A DNA stretch of 39,022 nt from Anaerolineales bacterium (GCA_024710905.1 JANJTV010000116.1:1-39022); one strand, 5' to 3'. Positions 15,217 to 24,111 are shown, counted from the stretch's first letter. Translations and numbers: made by a program. The notes: a model not told the origin generated them from the letters alone.

Positions 15217-16060
15217 CTGTTTCCTCCAGTGCTTTCTTGAGTCTGGGGATGATTTTTTCACCCTCTTCTTCGCCAATACGGATAATGTCCGGCACTTTGT
15301 GAGTGTCAAAGATATGGATGGTTTCTTTGAAATCAGGCATCACCAGGAAGATTTCAGAATGGTGTGCCAGGTTATAAAAAGAATACGAAGCCTGTAGCAG
15401 GTTGTTGGAGAGCAGGCCGGAGACGTGCAGCAGGTAATCAGAGAAACCCTTGCGTTCAATGGCCGGGATGGAGGCAAACCCCATCGCGACTATTACATCC
15501 GCATTCTCTTTCAGGGCAATCCCTATCGGTAATGGATCTGCCAGGTAGCCGTCTGCCAGCAGGTGTTCATCCTTTTCGATGGGCGGGAAGATGAGCGGCA
15601 AGGCAATCGTGGCGCGAACGGCTTCATACAGGCTTCCTTCTGAGAGGATGACCTGCTGGCCGGTTTTGTACTCGGTGGCAGAAATAAAAAGCGGGATTTT
15701 CGTGTCAGCAAATGTTTTATTGCCAAATGCTTCTTGTAAACGTTTGTTGACCAGCTTATCATCGCGCAGGTTGAAATATTCCCTGACACGGAAGATGCCC
15801 GGCATCAGGATTTGTAAAATCGCCTGGCGGTTGGTCTTTTCGGTGACCTCATGTGTCCAGAGTTTTTCATTCAGGGCAACGATTTCTTCTATCCCGTAGC
15901 CAAGGGCAAACAGTGAACCATAAATGGCGCCACCGCCGCTGGCCACAACAAGGTCTACATCGATGCCTTCCCGATGCAGGACGCGTAAAAATCCCAGGGC
16001 GGCGGCGCACTTCACGCTGCCCCAACCGATCACCAGGGCTATTTTCTTGCGATTGGACAT
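15197..16060 (-). CDS. Patatin-like protein with displaced catalytic serine (paralog 4)
   Basis: The frame is open to 16114, but ATG at 16060 (MSNRKKIALVIGWGSVKC) aligns with the paralogs and follows the STAS stop by 16 bases; its ribosome site is weak. The product is 287 residues. At the nucleophile elbow it reads A-S-G-G-G where paralog 2 has G-C-S-G-G, so the canonical Ser position (42) is Gly and a Ser sits one place earlier (41). The oxyanion loop is also altered (GWGSVKC). The second dyad residue, Asp170 in LLADGYLADPLP, is kept. It may be catalytically dead or use a shifted geometry, which suggests a regulatory partner role for the other paralogs. Confidence 0.87.
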   Translation of the reverse strand: MSNRKKIALVIGWGSVKCAAALGFLRVLHREGIDVDLVVASGGGAIYGSLFALGYGIEEIVALNEKLWTHEVTEKTNRQAILQILMPGIFRVREYFNLRDDKLVNKRLQEAFGNKTFADTKIPLFISATEYKTGQQVILSEGSLYEAVRATIALPLIFPPIEKDEHLLADGYLADPLPIGIALKENADVIVAMGFASIPAIERKGFSDYLLHVSGLLSNNLLQASYSFYNLAHHSEIFLVMPDFKETIHIFDTHKVPDIIRIGEEEGEKIIPRLKKALEETDDSENK

Positions 16061-16076
16061 TAAAACGGATGAAATA

Positions 16077-16412
16077 TCAGGCAAAACTGGCGACAGCGGC
16101 ATCCTGGTCGTCAAACATCTTCAGGATGTTAATAAACCCGCTTAGCTTCAGCACTTTGAGCACATCTGGTTGTACCGCAGCCAGGCGCATATCGCCGCCC
16201 TGGGTTCGCGTTTCCTTGATTGCGCCCAGCAGCACGCGCAACCCGGCGCTGCTGGTGTAGTCCACACCGTGCATGTCCACGACCAACTTGATGTTACCGT
16301 TTGCAATCTGGTTCTGAATGAACTCAGTGATTTTCGGGGCAGACATCGCGTCAATGCTCCCGGTAAGTGTAATCACAGTTACGCCATCAATATTTTTGTC
16401 TTTGATATCCAT
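16077..16412 (-). CDS. STAS-domain anti-anti-sigma factor (RsbV/SpoIIAA-like)
   Basis: ATG at 16412 has GAGGAGA upstream and gives 111 residues beginning MDIKDKNIDGVTVITLTGSID; the longer frame overlaps the preceding gene. The STAS fold is clear, with the phosphorylation loop DYTSSAGLRVLLGAI containing the conserved Ser before A-G-L. In partner switching, the unphosphorylated STAS protein binds an HATPase anti-sigma kinase, which phosphorylates it; PP2C phosphatases reset it. Both enzyme types are encoded in this cassette. It lies 10 bases after the sensor phosphatase gene and immediately before four patatin genes. Confidence 0.93.
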   Translation of the reverse strand: MDIKDKNIDGVTVITLTGSIDAMSAPKITEFIQNQIANGNIKLVVDMHGVDYTSSAGLRVLLGAIKETRTQGGDMRLAAVQPDVLKVLKLSGFINILKMFDDQDAAVASFA

Positions 16413-16422
16413 AATTCTCTCC

Positions 16423-19400
16423 TCACTTTGGTTGTTGTAAGCCGGGTATCTTCTTTTCAAGGATGAATTGATTTACCCCGTTACCGTCTGTATTATACGT
16501 GACATTGTCCATCAGTTCCTGGACGAAGTAAATGCCGAGCCCGCCAATCTGGCGTTCCTCCCAACCAGCCTCAACATCGGGGGTTTTTGCCTGTTCAGGC
16601 GCAAAAAATGTTCCGTCGTCGCGGATTACCAGGCGGGCGGTGTCCTGCCGGGTTTCAAACAACAATGAGAGCATGCCAGGTTCCCGGTCTTCGTATCCAT
16701 ACTGGATGATATTGGCACACAATTCATCCACGGCCAGCTTGAAAGCAAAACCATCTTCGGCGGGCAGCCGGCAGTGCTCGGTGGCGGCCTCCACGAACTC
16801 GCGCAATTCGCCCAGGATATTGATGTCGGCGGGCCGGCAAATGGCGTGCTGCTCATTTTCTGAAGTGTTCTTGCGCCGGAAGGTGATCAGTGTAATGTCA
16901 TCAAACTGGTTTTGTTCACCAATGTGTCGTTTGAGTTCAATGTTCAACTCGAACAGCATGCTAAAGATGGATGTCCAGGGAACGGAGATGCTTTGCAGCA
17001 GACGGTCTTCTGTAAATTGCTGCCCGGCGGCATTCTTGGCATCTGTGGTGCCGTCCGTAAAACCGACCAAGAAGTCCCCTTCATTGAAGTGCACCTGTTC
17101 CACCTGGAAATCCATATCCACGAACATGCCAACCGCCGGACCCGTGGGCATTAAACGCTGGATGACCTGCCCGTCTTTGTTTAAGACAACAGGCGCTTCA
17201 TGCCCGCCATTCACATACACCAACGAATTGCGATCCGGGTCAAGGATGCCAAAGAACAGGGTGGCAAACATGTTGGATTTACCATGATACTGGGCGATAA
17301 AATTGTTGGTATTTTGGATGATTTCCAGTAGTTGTGCGCGCACATTGCCCTGATCCACCTGCCGTTCACTAAATGCGCGCAGCAGACTGCGGAACAACAC
17401 CATGAAGAGTGCCGCCCCGACGCCTTTGTCACAGACATCTGCAATGATGAAAGCCGTGAATTTGGAATTTTTGAACTGGAATACATCGTAAAAATCTCCC
17501 GCGACCTGGCGGGCGGCATGGAAGTGGGTGGCGATCTCCCATCCGGGCAGGTGAGGCAGTGTCTCGGGGAAAAACCCGGATTGGATTTGTCGGCCGATTT
17601 CCAGGTCGCGTTCTGCTACGCCAAGCGCGGTTTCGGTCCTGGAGTAGAGCCGGGCGTTATCAATTGCGGTTGCGATCTGGCTGGCGATCGTTTCTGCCAG
17701 TTCTATTTCATTGCGGGAGAATTGATGGCTCGGGTCTTTTGCGGGCATGCCAATCGTGCCAATGGCTTCGCCACGTGCCAGCAGGGGGACGATCATAATG
17801 GATTTCGTGCCGCGCGAACGGGATATATCAGAGATGGAACTGGTGCGCGGGTCGCTCTGGGCGTCCTGGATGATAATAGTCTTTTTCGTGCGAATCACTT
17901 CCATGGAGGATGTGTTTCCTTCAACGGGTAGAAGCAAGCCCAGGGCACTTTTCTCATCCGGGTCAACGGCATGGAAGGCGACGATCTCCATACTCTTTTT
18001 ATCCAGACTGAGCAGGCCAATACCCGCATTGCGGATGTTGAAAATGGAGGTTAGTTCCCGGGTGACCGATTGCAGGATCTCCTTCAAGTCCAGCGAGCGC
18101 CCGACGGTGGCTGCCACGCGATTAATTGCGGACAATTCCCCGGCACGGGATTCGGCGGCTTCTTTGGCCTGCCGCAGGATCTCCTCCGCTTCGATGCGCA
18201 CAGTAATGTCGCGAATAAGCCCCCTGGCACCTACAACCACGCCATTATCCAGGATGGGCGAAACAACCATTTCGCTCTGCCTTTCCTGATTATCCATGCC
18301 GCGATAGATGAAATCAAAATGGGGTATTGGTTTCCCGGTTTCGTATAATTTTTTGAAGTTATCAAAGGTTGCGCGGACCGACTTCCTGGAAGCGACATTG
18401 CGGAAATGCCAGCCAATCAGTCTTTCTTTTGGGTAACTGACCGCATTACAAAACGCTTCATTGACGTAGGTCAGGCGGCCAGACGGATCGGCTTCAAAGT
18501 AGGCATCCTGTAGGGTTTCCAGCACAGCAATGTAAGAACTTTGTGATTTTTCCAACTCAGACTGTGTTTTCAGGCGCTCAGTTATGTCGTTGTAAAACGC
18601 CAGGTACCCGAATCGCTCGCCACCGACATGGAAGGGCTTGTTGAAGATCTCCACATCCAGGATGCGGCCGTCTTTGGCCTTGCGTTTGGTCACATGGGCG
18701 GTCAGTTTCATCACGCTGGAGTTGGACATTTTACTGGCCGGGTCCAGTTCCAGTGACGGGAGGAAGTCATCCAGCGTGCCGCCAAGCACTTCTTCCCTGG
18801 TGAACCCGAAGAGTTTCTCGAAAGCCGGGTTAACCATGGTGATCCGATTCATCTTATCGTTGATGACCATCGCAATGGGGGATTGCTGTAACAGGTTGTC
18901 CAACAAGTCTTTTTGCTGGAGGATCTCTTTTTCCGCTATATATCGGGTGGTGATGTCGCGGATCAATCCTCGCGAACCGATGACCCTGCCGCCTTGCATA
19001 ATCGGGGAAACGGTGGTTTCGCCAACGAAAACGCGCCCGTCTTTGGTACGGTAGTGATACTCAAAGGGTTTTAGTGGCTGTTTGGTTTCGTACAGTTCAT
19101 TAAATTTCTTGAAAATTTCACGGACAGTTTTACGGTCCGTAAAGGTCCTGAAGTTCTTGCCCTGCACGTCTTCCCAACGTGTGTATCCCAGGTTGCGGAT
19201 GAATGCTTTATTGGCATAGGTGATGATGCCTCGCGGGTCAGCCTCAAAAAAACTATCTTGCAGGGTGTCCAGCACACTGCGCATGGCTTTCTGGGTTGAT
19301 TCGAGATTTTCTTCCGCCTGTTTTTGCTCGCTGATGTCATTAAACTGTATCAACCAGCCGGTCGCTCCATCTGAACCGCCGCCAATATGCGAGACATGGA

Positions 19401-20367
19401 CATCAAAGGTACGGCCGGTTGCGGGGTAGTCAATCTGGAAAGTCTGGTCTTCCTGGACGGAGGCTTCAAGCGCCTGGTTGACCACGCGCGCTACGTCCCG
19501 GTGCTGCGCGACCAGGGTGGCCATGGAATCCCCGGCGTAGGTTTTGGCGGTCAGGCCGAGCATTTTTCGCGCTTTTTCATTGATGTCGCGGATGTTTTTA
19601 TCGGCGTCAAGAATCAATATGCCAGTTGACAGCTTGCGTACGATGGTTTCGTGGGCCAGTGGCACGACCTCGAGGATTTGCCCGCCAAAAATGGCCCAGG
19701 CAAAGGCTATCCCGGTCGCTGAAAAAATAATCGGGGTTGGGTCAGGGAAACCTGGCGGGGGGGACCCAAACAAAAAATAAGCATTCCCAATCAGCGGCGC
19801 CAGGGTGCCAACCAGCAGTCCGTATGCCTGAAACCCATACTTCTTAAATTCAGTCACCAGAGAATAGGATAAGATGCCCAACCCGAGCAGCAGGATCAGG
19901 TAGGAGTAACCAGTGTGCACATAAAACAAGACCCCATAAGTGCTTTGCAGGGCAGCGTACCCGCCAACATCCACCACCTCGGAGGAAGTGAAAAACAGGT
20001 CATGCCAGTCGTTGGTGAGCATGATCAGGTAGGTAATCGCGGGGAAGATATAGAAGATTCGCTCGTATTTCTCTACCGGCTCACGAAAAATGCCGGTAAT
20101 TTTGACCGAGAGCAACAGCCAGGCGGTCGGGATAATCATGATGCCCAGGTAGGTCAGGTTGTGCCAAAAGCGCTGCCAGCCAGGATTGGGCGTTGCCAGC
20201 TGGATAGCATTGGTGATGGCCCACAATGACCCGGCCAGCATCATCCAGGTAAATGCCCCCGATTCGCGTTTTTTGAGCGGGCGGCTCTGGATGTACATTG
20301 CAATACCAAACAGTACGATGCCGGGGATTAGCTGCCAAATCAGGTAAGGATTGGTTTGCGGTTCCAT
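16423..20367 (-). CDS. Membrane sensor with 7TM, four PAS, GAF, PP2C phosphatase and HATPase domains
   Basis: This 1314-residue protein is a one-chain partner-switch regulator. Residues 1-232 hold about seven hydrophobic helices of the type found in 7TM histidine-kinase sensors. PAS domains lie at about 238-350, 360-478, 485-598 and 610-730. PAS2 and PAS4 are close copies (VLDTLQDSFFEADPRG against VLETLQDAYFEADPSG), a clear internal duplication. A GAF domain follows (about 755-908), then a PP2C/SpoIIE phosphatase (about 930-1166; AGDFYDV, ADVCDKG, QFDDITL). An RsbW-type HATPase ends it (about 1180-1305; N box DELCANIIQYGY, GGLGIYFV). Phosphatase and kinase thus face the same STAS substrate from one polypeptide. 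No HisKA phosphoacceptor is seen. It lies between the lone HATPase and STAS genes. Confidence 0.92.
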   Translation of the reverse strand: MEPQTNPYLIWQLIPGIVLFGIAMYIQSRPLKKRESGAFTWMMLAGSLWAITNAIQLATPNPGWQRFWHNLTYLGIMIIPTAWLLLSVKITGIFREPVEKYERIFYIFPAITYLIMLTNDWHDLFFTSSEVVDVGGYAALQSTYGVLFYVHTGYSYLILLLGLGILSYSLVTEFKKYGFQAYGLLVGTLAPLIGNAYFLFGSPPPGFPDPTPIIFSATGIAFAWAIFGGQILEVVPLAHETIVRKLSTGILILDADKNIRDINEKARKMLGLTAKTYAGDSMATLVAQHRDVARVVNQALEASVQEDQTFQIDYPATGRTFDVHVSHIGGGSDGATGWLIQFNDISEQKQAEENLESTQKAMRSVLDTLQDSFFEADPRGIITYANKAFIRNLGYTRWEDVQGKNFRTFTDRKTVREIFKKFNELYETKQPLKPFEYHYRTKDGRVFVGETTVSPIMQGGRVIGSRGLIRDITTRYIAEKEILQQKDLLDNLLQQSPIAMVINDKMNRITMVNPAFEKLFGFTREEVLGGTLDDFLPSLELDPASKMSNSSVMKLTAHVTKRKAKDGRILDVEIFNKPFHVGGERFGYLAFYNDITERLKTQSELEKSQSSYIAVLETLQDAYFEADPSGRLTYVNEAFCNAVSYPKERLIGWHFRNVASRKSVRATFDNFKKLYETGKPIPHFDFIYRGMDNQERQSEMVVSPILDNGVVVGARGLIRDITVRIEAEEILRQAKEAAESRAGELSAINRVAATVGRSLDLKEILQSVTRELTSIFNIRNAGIGLLSLDKKSMEIVAFHAVDPDEKSALGLLLPVEGNTSSMEVIRTKKTIIIQDAQSDPRTSSISDISRSRGTKSIMIVPLLARGEAIGTIGMPAKDPSHQFSRNEIELAETIASQIATAIDNARLYSRTETALGVAERDLEIGRQIQSGFFPETLPHLPGWEIATHFHAARQVAGDFYDVFQFKNSKFTAFIIADVCDKGVGAALFMVLFRSLLRAFSERQVDQGNVRAQLLEIIQNTNNFIAQYHGKSNMFATLFFGILDPDRNSLVYVNGGHEAPVVLNKDGQVIQRLMPTGPAVGMFVDMDFQVEQVHFNEGDFLVGFTDGTTDAKNAAGQQFTEDRLLQSISVPWTSIFSMLFELNIELKRHIGEQNQFDDITLITFRRKNTSENEQHAICRPADINILGELREFVEAATEHCRLPAEDGFAFKLAVDELCANIIQYGYEDREPGMLSLLFETRQDTARLVIRDDGTFFAPEQAKTPDVEAGWEERQIGGLGIYFVQELMDNVTYNTDGNGVNQFILEKKIPGLQQPK

Positions 20368-20383
20368 GGGCTGGGGGATAATC

Positions 20384-20800
20384 CTATTTGATGAATTTGG
20401 TAAATGTCAGGATATTGCCTTCATCCGATGAATGGTAGTCAATGTTATCCATCGTCTGGTAGATTAGGTACAGGCCCAGCCCCCCCAGCAGGCGTTCCTC
20501 CGCTGGGGCATGGATGTTGGGTTGTGGAGCTTCCTCCGGTTCAAAGACATGCCCAAAATCGGTGATCTGTACTTTGATGCGATCGTTTTCAATGCGGAAT
20601 GACAGGATGATCGAGCCGGGATCCATGCCTTTGTACCCGTGTTCGATGATGTTCGTGCAGGCCTCGTCCACGGCCAGTTTCAGGTCAAAGACCGTGATCT
20701 CAGGAATATTATGCCTGGCGCAGCATTCCACAATAAAACTGCGGAACACGGCTAGTGACTCCAATTCGGCGGCGCGGGTCATCTGGTAGCGTTGGCTCAT
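20384..20800 (-). CDS. RsbW-like anti-sigma/serine kinase (HATPase_c_2)
   Basis: This 138-residue single GHKL ATPase domain has N box DEACTNIIEHGY, an ITDFG motif at the G1 position, and GGLGLYLI at G2. It is typical of RsbW/SpoIIAB switch kinases, which sequester a partner (usually a sigma factor) and phosphorylate a STAS antagonist. The sequence is close in style to the C-terminal HATPase of the adjacent 1314-residue sensor, so the cassette has two switch kinases. No sigma factor gene is nearby. It starts 8 bases after the stop of the 295-residue gene and 16 bases before the sensor gene, so co-transcription is likely. Confidence 0.92.
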   Translation of the reverse strand: MSQRYQMTRAAELESLAVFRSFIVECCARHNIPEITVFDLKLAVDEACTNIIEHGYKGMDPGSIILSFRIENDRIKVQITDFGHVFEPEEAPQPNIHAPAEERLLGGLGLYLIYQTMDNIDYHSSDEGNILTFTKFIK

Positions 20801-20808
20801 CCTGCCTC

Positions 20809-21696
20809 CTAATATTTCGCAGCCGGGAAAGTTTCCACCCTGGCGTTTCGCCCAACCTGCTTGATCATTTTCAGGTCATCCCATTTCCGGTCAATGACCT
20901 GCAGGATGCCGTCATGGATGGCCCAGGCGCGGCCGCGTACGGTCTTCCATTGCTCAGGCTGACGGAACGGCGTGCTACCATCCAGCGCTTTGTGCAGTTC
21001 CCCGTCGGGCTGGAATTCCCTGTGGATGGTGTCCATCAGCTGGTGACCCTTGGAATATGCAAAGCCCCGACGCTCAAAAATCCAGGCCGAGGCATACGTC
21101 ATGGGTTCCAGTGTAATGGCGTGGTGAGCCATCATGGTCAGGAAGGTTTCAATATGAGTGAAAACAAGAGTTGAGCAGCGCAGCCCGTCACGCACCTGGC
21201 CAGGAGCCAGGCCTGCCTGCATGGCGCGCTCTTCCTCTTTAACATTGCGATGCACTGTGCCAAACAGCGTATCACGGCCTTCGTCGTCCACATCTGTGTT
21301 GAATTTGGGGCTGAGCGGGTTATTGGCTACGAGGAAGTTCAGATCTATGCCGTTATAAGCATTATCGGCCAATTCCAGATAAAAGAACTCATTGGCCGGA
21401 TCTTCACCGTACCAGGCAGAAATTTTTAATTTGTCAGTACCGGCATCGGCGGTCAGGCGTACCTGTGGTTGCTTCTCCGGGTTCAGCCAGGTGCGCGGGT
21501 TAATGTCGAACTCGGCCAGCACCTGGATGGGAATCAGCGTGCGATATAGCCTGAGTTTGGGGTTCTCAGGCAGGCTGTTAATGGTTTTAATTGTAACGGG
21601 CAGGGAGGCATCCCCGACCAATTGCGCGATGGAAATACTGCTTGGGTCAGGGCCAACTTTTTTGGGTTCCGGGCTCAGGCGCAGGTGTTTAAACAT
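20809..21696 (-). CDS. Conserved-looking protein of unknown function at the head of the signalling operon
   Basis: This 295-residue soluble protein is not one I recognise. Visible features are an N-terminal polar stretch with prolines, a central acidic segment (NTDVDDEGRDTLFGTVHRN), and a C-terminal half with a His pair (TMMAHHAITLEP) and aromatic-rich IFERRGFAYSKGHQLMD. No transmembrane helix, signal peptide or cysteine cluster is present. The gene is read in the same direction as the RsbW-like gene, 8 bases upstream of it, so it probably belongs to the same transcript. The start has only a weak ribosome site. A functional role in the partner switch is possible but not shown. Confidence 0.75.
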   Translation of the reverse strand: MFKHLRLSPEPKKVGPDPSSISIAQLVGDASLPVTIKTINSLPENPKLRLYRTLIPIQVLAEFDINPRTWLNPEKQPQVRLTADAGTDKLKISAWYGEDPANEFFYLELADNAYNGIDLNFLVANNPLSPKFNTDVDDEGRDTLFGTVHRNVKEEERAMQAGLAPGQVRDGLRCSTLVFTHIETFLTMMAHHAITLEPMTYASAWIFERRGFAYSKGHQLMDTIHREFQPDGELHKALDGSTPFRQPEQWKTVRGRAWAIHDGILQVIDRKWDDLKMIKQVGRNARVETFPAAKY

Positions 21697-21728
21697 GGTC
21701 TGGGATAGGCGATTTATATCATAGAAAG

Positions 21729-21750
21729 CCGTAATTATCGCAATTTACGG
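21729..21750. promoter_or_regulatory. Inverted repeat upstream of the signalling operon
   Basis: CCGTAA-N10-TTACGG lies 33-54 bases upstream of the 295-residue gene, in an AT-rich stretch containing TATGAT/TATAAA-like sequences on the minus strand. It may be an operator at the operon promoter. No single -35/-10 pair stands out. Confidence 0.35.
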
Positions 21751-21790
21751 GCTGCTTACCCAAAAATGTCGTGGGATGATGTTGCAGATA

Positions 21791-21825
21791 TCCAAAAAGG
21801 CGCGCCAGCGGCGCGCCTTTTTGGA
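21791..21825. terminator. Strong bidirectional terminator downstream of secF
   Basis: A perfect 16-bp stem (outer TCCAAAAAGG, inner CGCGCC) with a 3-base loop AGC. A-tract and T-tract flank the GC core, so it terminates from either side. It isolates secDF from the upstream region of the signalling operon. Confidence 0.9.
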
Positions 21826-21838
21826 CCAGGGCCACCAA

Positions 21839-22753
21839 TCAGGCCGCGGCGGGCTTGCGGTTGAACCAATTCTTCCATTCCTGGTTTTCCCACACCACCA
21901 GAAGTGGCGCGGCAATGAAAATGGAGGAATAGGTTCCGCTGGCCAGACCGATCAAGAGGATGGCGGCAAACTCTTGCAGGGTGATACCGCCAAAAAGTAC
22001 CAGGGCCAGAAGCATGAACTGGACGGTCATCAGCTGGGTGTTAATGGAGCGCTGCAACGTCTGGATGATGGAATGGTTGACCAGGGTTTCGAAATCCAGG
22101 CGGCGGTAGATGGTGGCATTTTCGCGGATGCGGTCGAAAACTACAATGGTGTCTTGCATGGAGAAACCAATTACGGTCAACAGGGCGGTCAGGAAGAGCG
22201 AGTCGATCTCCCAGCCCAGCAACCATTTGCCGAATCCGGTGAAGGCAAAGATGATGGCCACATCATGCAGCATGGCCAAGATGGCGCACATGCCATATCG
22301 GAAGGCGTTCTGGATGCCGCGGAAGGACCAGGCGATGAACAGGACAACAACCAGCGCGGCAACAACAACGGCCAGGGCAGCGCGGCTGGTGACCTGTTCG
22401 CCAATGCTTGGGCCAACGCTGTCGAAGCGCTGGATGGTGATGCTCCCAAAAGCGGCTTCCAAGTTTTGTTCAATGACCTGGCGATTTTCCTCAGCCAGGA
22501 AAGATGATCGGATGATGTAGGAGCCTGTATCGGTAGTCTGAACCTGGCTGTCGCGCACCCCGCCTGCTTCGTAGATGGCAGTGATTTCAGCGTTGTCTGG
22601 CTGGTTGCCGTTGTCAAAAGTGATTTCCATCAGGCTGCCCCCGGTGAAATCAATCGAGAGCGGCAATCCGCCTGAAAACAGCAGGAACAGGCCGGGGATG
22701 ATGATGATCAGTGACACAAAAAACAGGATGTAGCGTTTACTCAGGATATTCAT
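21839..22753 (-). CDS. secF: Protein translocase subunit SecF
   Basis: This 304-residue inner-membrane protein has one N-terminal helix (YILFFVSLIIIIPGLFLLF). The conserved periplasmic start GGLPLSIDFTGGSLMEI follows, then five C-terminal helices with the SecF signature FSMQDTIVVFDRIREN. SecDF uses the proton gradient to pull exported proteins from the SecYEG channel. The gene is 14 bases downstream of secD with AAGGAG before the ATG. The C-terminus is NWFNRKPAAA. Length and motifs are normal. Confidence 0.96.
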   Translation of the reverse strand: MNILSKRYILFFVSLIIIIPGLFLLFSGGLPLSIDFTGGSLMEITFDNGNQPDNAEITAIYEAGGVRDSQVQTTDTGSYIIRSSFLAEENRQVIEQNLEAAFGSITIQRFDSVGPSIGEQVTSRAALAVVVAALVVVLFIAWSFRGIQNAFRYGMCAILAMLHDVAIIFAFTGFGKWLLGWEIDSLFLTALLTVIGFSMQDTIVVFDRIRENATIYRRLDFETLVNHSIIQTLQRSINTQLMTVQFMLLALVLFGGITLQEFAAILLIGLASGTYSSIFIAAPLLVVWENQEWKNWFNRKPAAA

Positions 22754-22767
22754 ATCCGCCGTACTCC

Positions 22768-24111
22768 TTAAAGACCAATCCAGCGGGAAAGGTTGGTGGG
22801 TTTGAAGATTTGAAAGGCCAGGCCAAGCAGGGTGCGGGTGACATAGAGCGCGGCAAAAAGGCTGGTCACCACACCCAGGGCCAGGGTCAGGGCAAAGCCC
22901 TTGACGATGCTTGCGCCGAACGCGCTGCCGAACCAGAACAGGATGCCCGCTGTGATTAATGCCGCAATATTCGAGTCGCGGATGGAGGGCCAGGCGCGGG
23001 TCCAGGCTTGTTCAAAGGCCTGGGCAAGGGTTCTGCCATTGCGCAACTCTTCCTTTAATCGTTCAAAGACCAGGATGTTCGCGTCAAATGCTGAACCGGT
23101 GGAGAGCAGGAAACCGGCAATGCCCGGCAGGGTCAGCGTAACCGGAATGAACTTGAACAGGGCAAAGGCAAAAACAACATAGAAAATTATCGCCAGGACG
23201 GCCATGGCACCCGGCAGACGATAATAGATAATCATGAACAGGAAGACGATGATGCTGCCGATTACCCCTGCCAGCAGGCTTTTCTGTAGCGAGTCTTCAC
23301 CCAGCGTCGGGCCGATGATGCGGGTTTCCACCACTTTGAGCGGGATGGGCAGTGAGCCGTAACGCAGTTGGATGGCAAATGCGTTGGCTTCCTCCAGCGT
23401 AAATGTGCCGCTGATGCTGCCCTGCCCACCATAGATGGCGTCGTTGATCAGTGGGGAAGAAACCACTTTTTTATCCAATACGATCGTCAGGTAATTGCCG
23501 ATATTTGCGGCCGTATGGTCACCAAAAATTGTTGATCCTTCAGGGCTGAGCAGGAAATCGATCTGGTACCCTCCCAGGACGCCCGGAGTGACATTGACAG
23601 ACTCTAGTTCCCGCCCGGTCATCACCGTATGAAAGACGGTTGCGCCTTCAGGGGCGGGTTCGGTTTGGTTCAAGTCTGTCAGAATGTCGCTGCCAGGCTC
23701 AAGGGCAAACGGGCCGGTATCCACAAATTCCAGCAAGCCGGTCTGCTGGATGGTTTCCAGCACGGAGTTTGCGTCGTCGAGACCGGGAAATTCGCCTACG
23801 ATCAGGCGGTCACCGGCCACCTGGAGCAGGTTTTCTGATACGCCCAGGGCGTTGGTGCGGTTCTCGATGATGGTTTTGGCAACTTCCATATCTTCCTGGG
23901 TGATTGTTGCACTGGCGGGCAGGTCAGCTTCCAGCAAAACCTGCAAACCACCCTGCAGGTCCAGTCCCAGGCGAGGAGCGACGTTGCGCTCGAACAATTT
24001 CTGCTGGTTAAACGGGTTGCGGATGGTGATGATGTCACTCAGGCTGATCCATGTGGCGAGGGTGGCAATGCCAAGAATCAACAGCAGGCGCGCAATCGGG
24101 TTTTGAATCAT
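22768..24111 (-). CDS. secD: Protein translocase subunit SecD
   Basis: ATG at 24111 ([16 protein letters not shown]) begins the typical N-terminal helix; the frame runs upstream to 24159 but no export protein needs the extra residues, and AGGAG lies 12 bases before the chosen start. The 447-residue protein shows [16 protein letters not shown], the P1 region ([18 protein letters not shown]) and six C-terminal helices with [20 protein letters not shown]. It partners SecF in the membrane to complete protein export. A promoter with a perfect -10 lies upstream, divergent from the ribosomal protein genes. Confidence 0.95.
   Translation of the reverse strand: MIQNPIARLLLILGIATLATWISLSDIITIRNPFNQQKLFERNVAPRLGLDLQGGLQVLLEADLPASATITQEDMEVAKTIIENRTNALGVSENLLQVAGDRLIVGEFPGLDDANSVLETIQQTGLLEFVDTGPFALEPGSDILTDLNQTEPAPEGATVFHTVMTGRELESVNVTPGVLGGYQIDFLLSPEGSTIFGDHTAANIGNYLTIVLDKKVVSSPLINDAIYGGQGSISGTFTLEEANAFAIQLRYGSLPIPLKVVETRIIGPTLGEDSLQKSLLAGVIGSIIVFLFMIIYYRLPGAMAVLAIIFYVVFAFALFKFIPVTLTLPGIAGFLLSTGSAFDANILVFERLKEELRNGRTLAQAFEQAWTRAWPSIRDSNIAALITAGILFWFGSAFGASIVKGFALTLALGVVTSLFAALYVTRTLLGLAFQIFKPTNLSRWIGL

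Noticed and set aside
21791..21825. The 16-bp perfect inverted repeat as an insertion-sequence end or recombination site
   Set aside because: The 3-base loop, GC core and flanking A/T tracts at a gene end are those of an intrinsic terminator; no transposase or target duplication is nearby.
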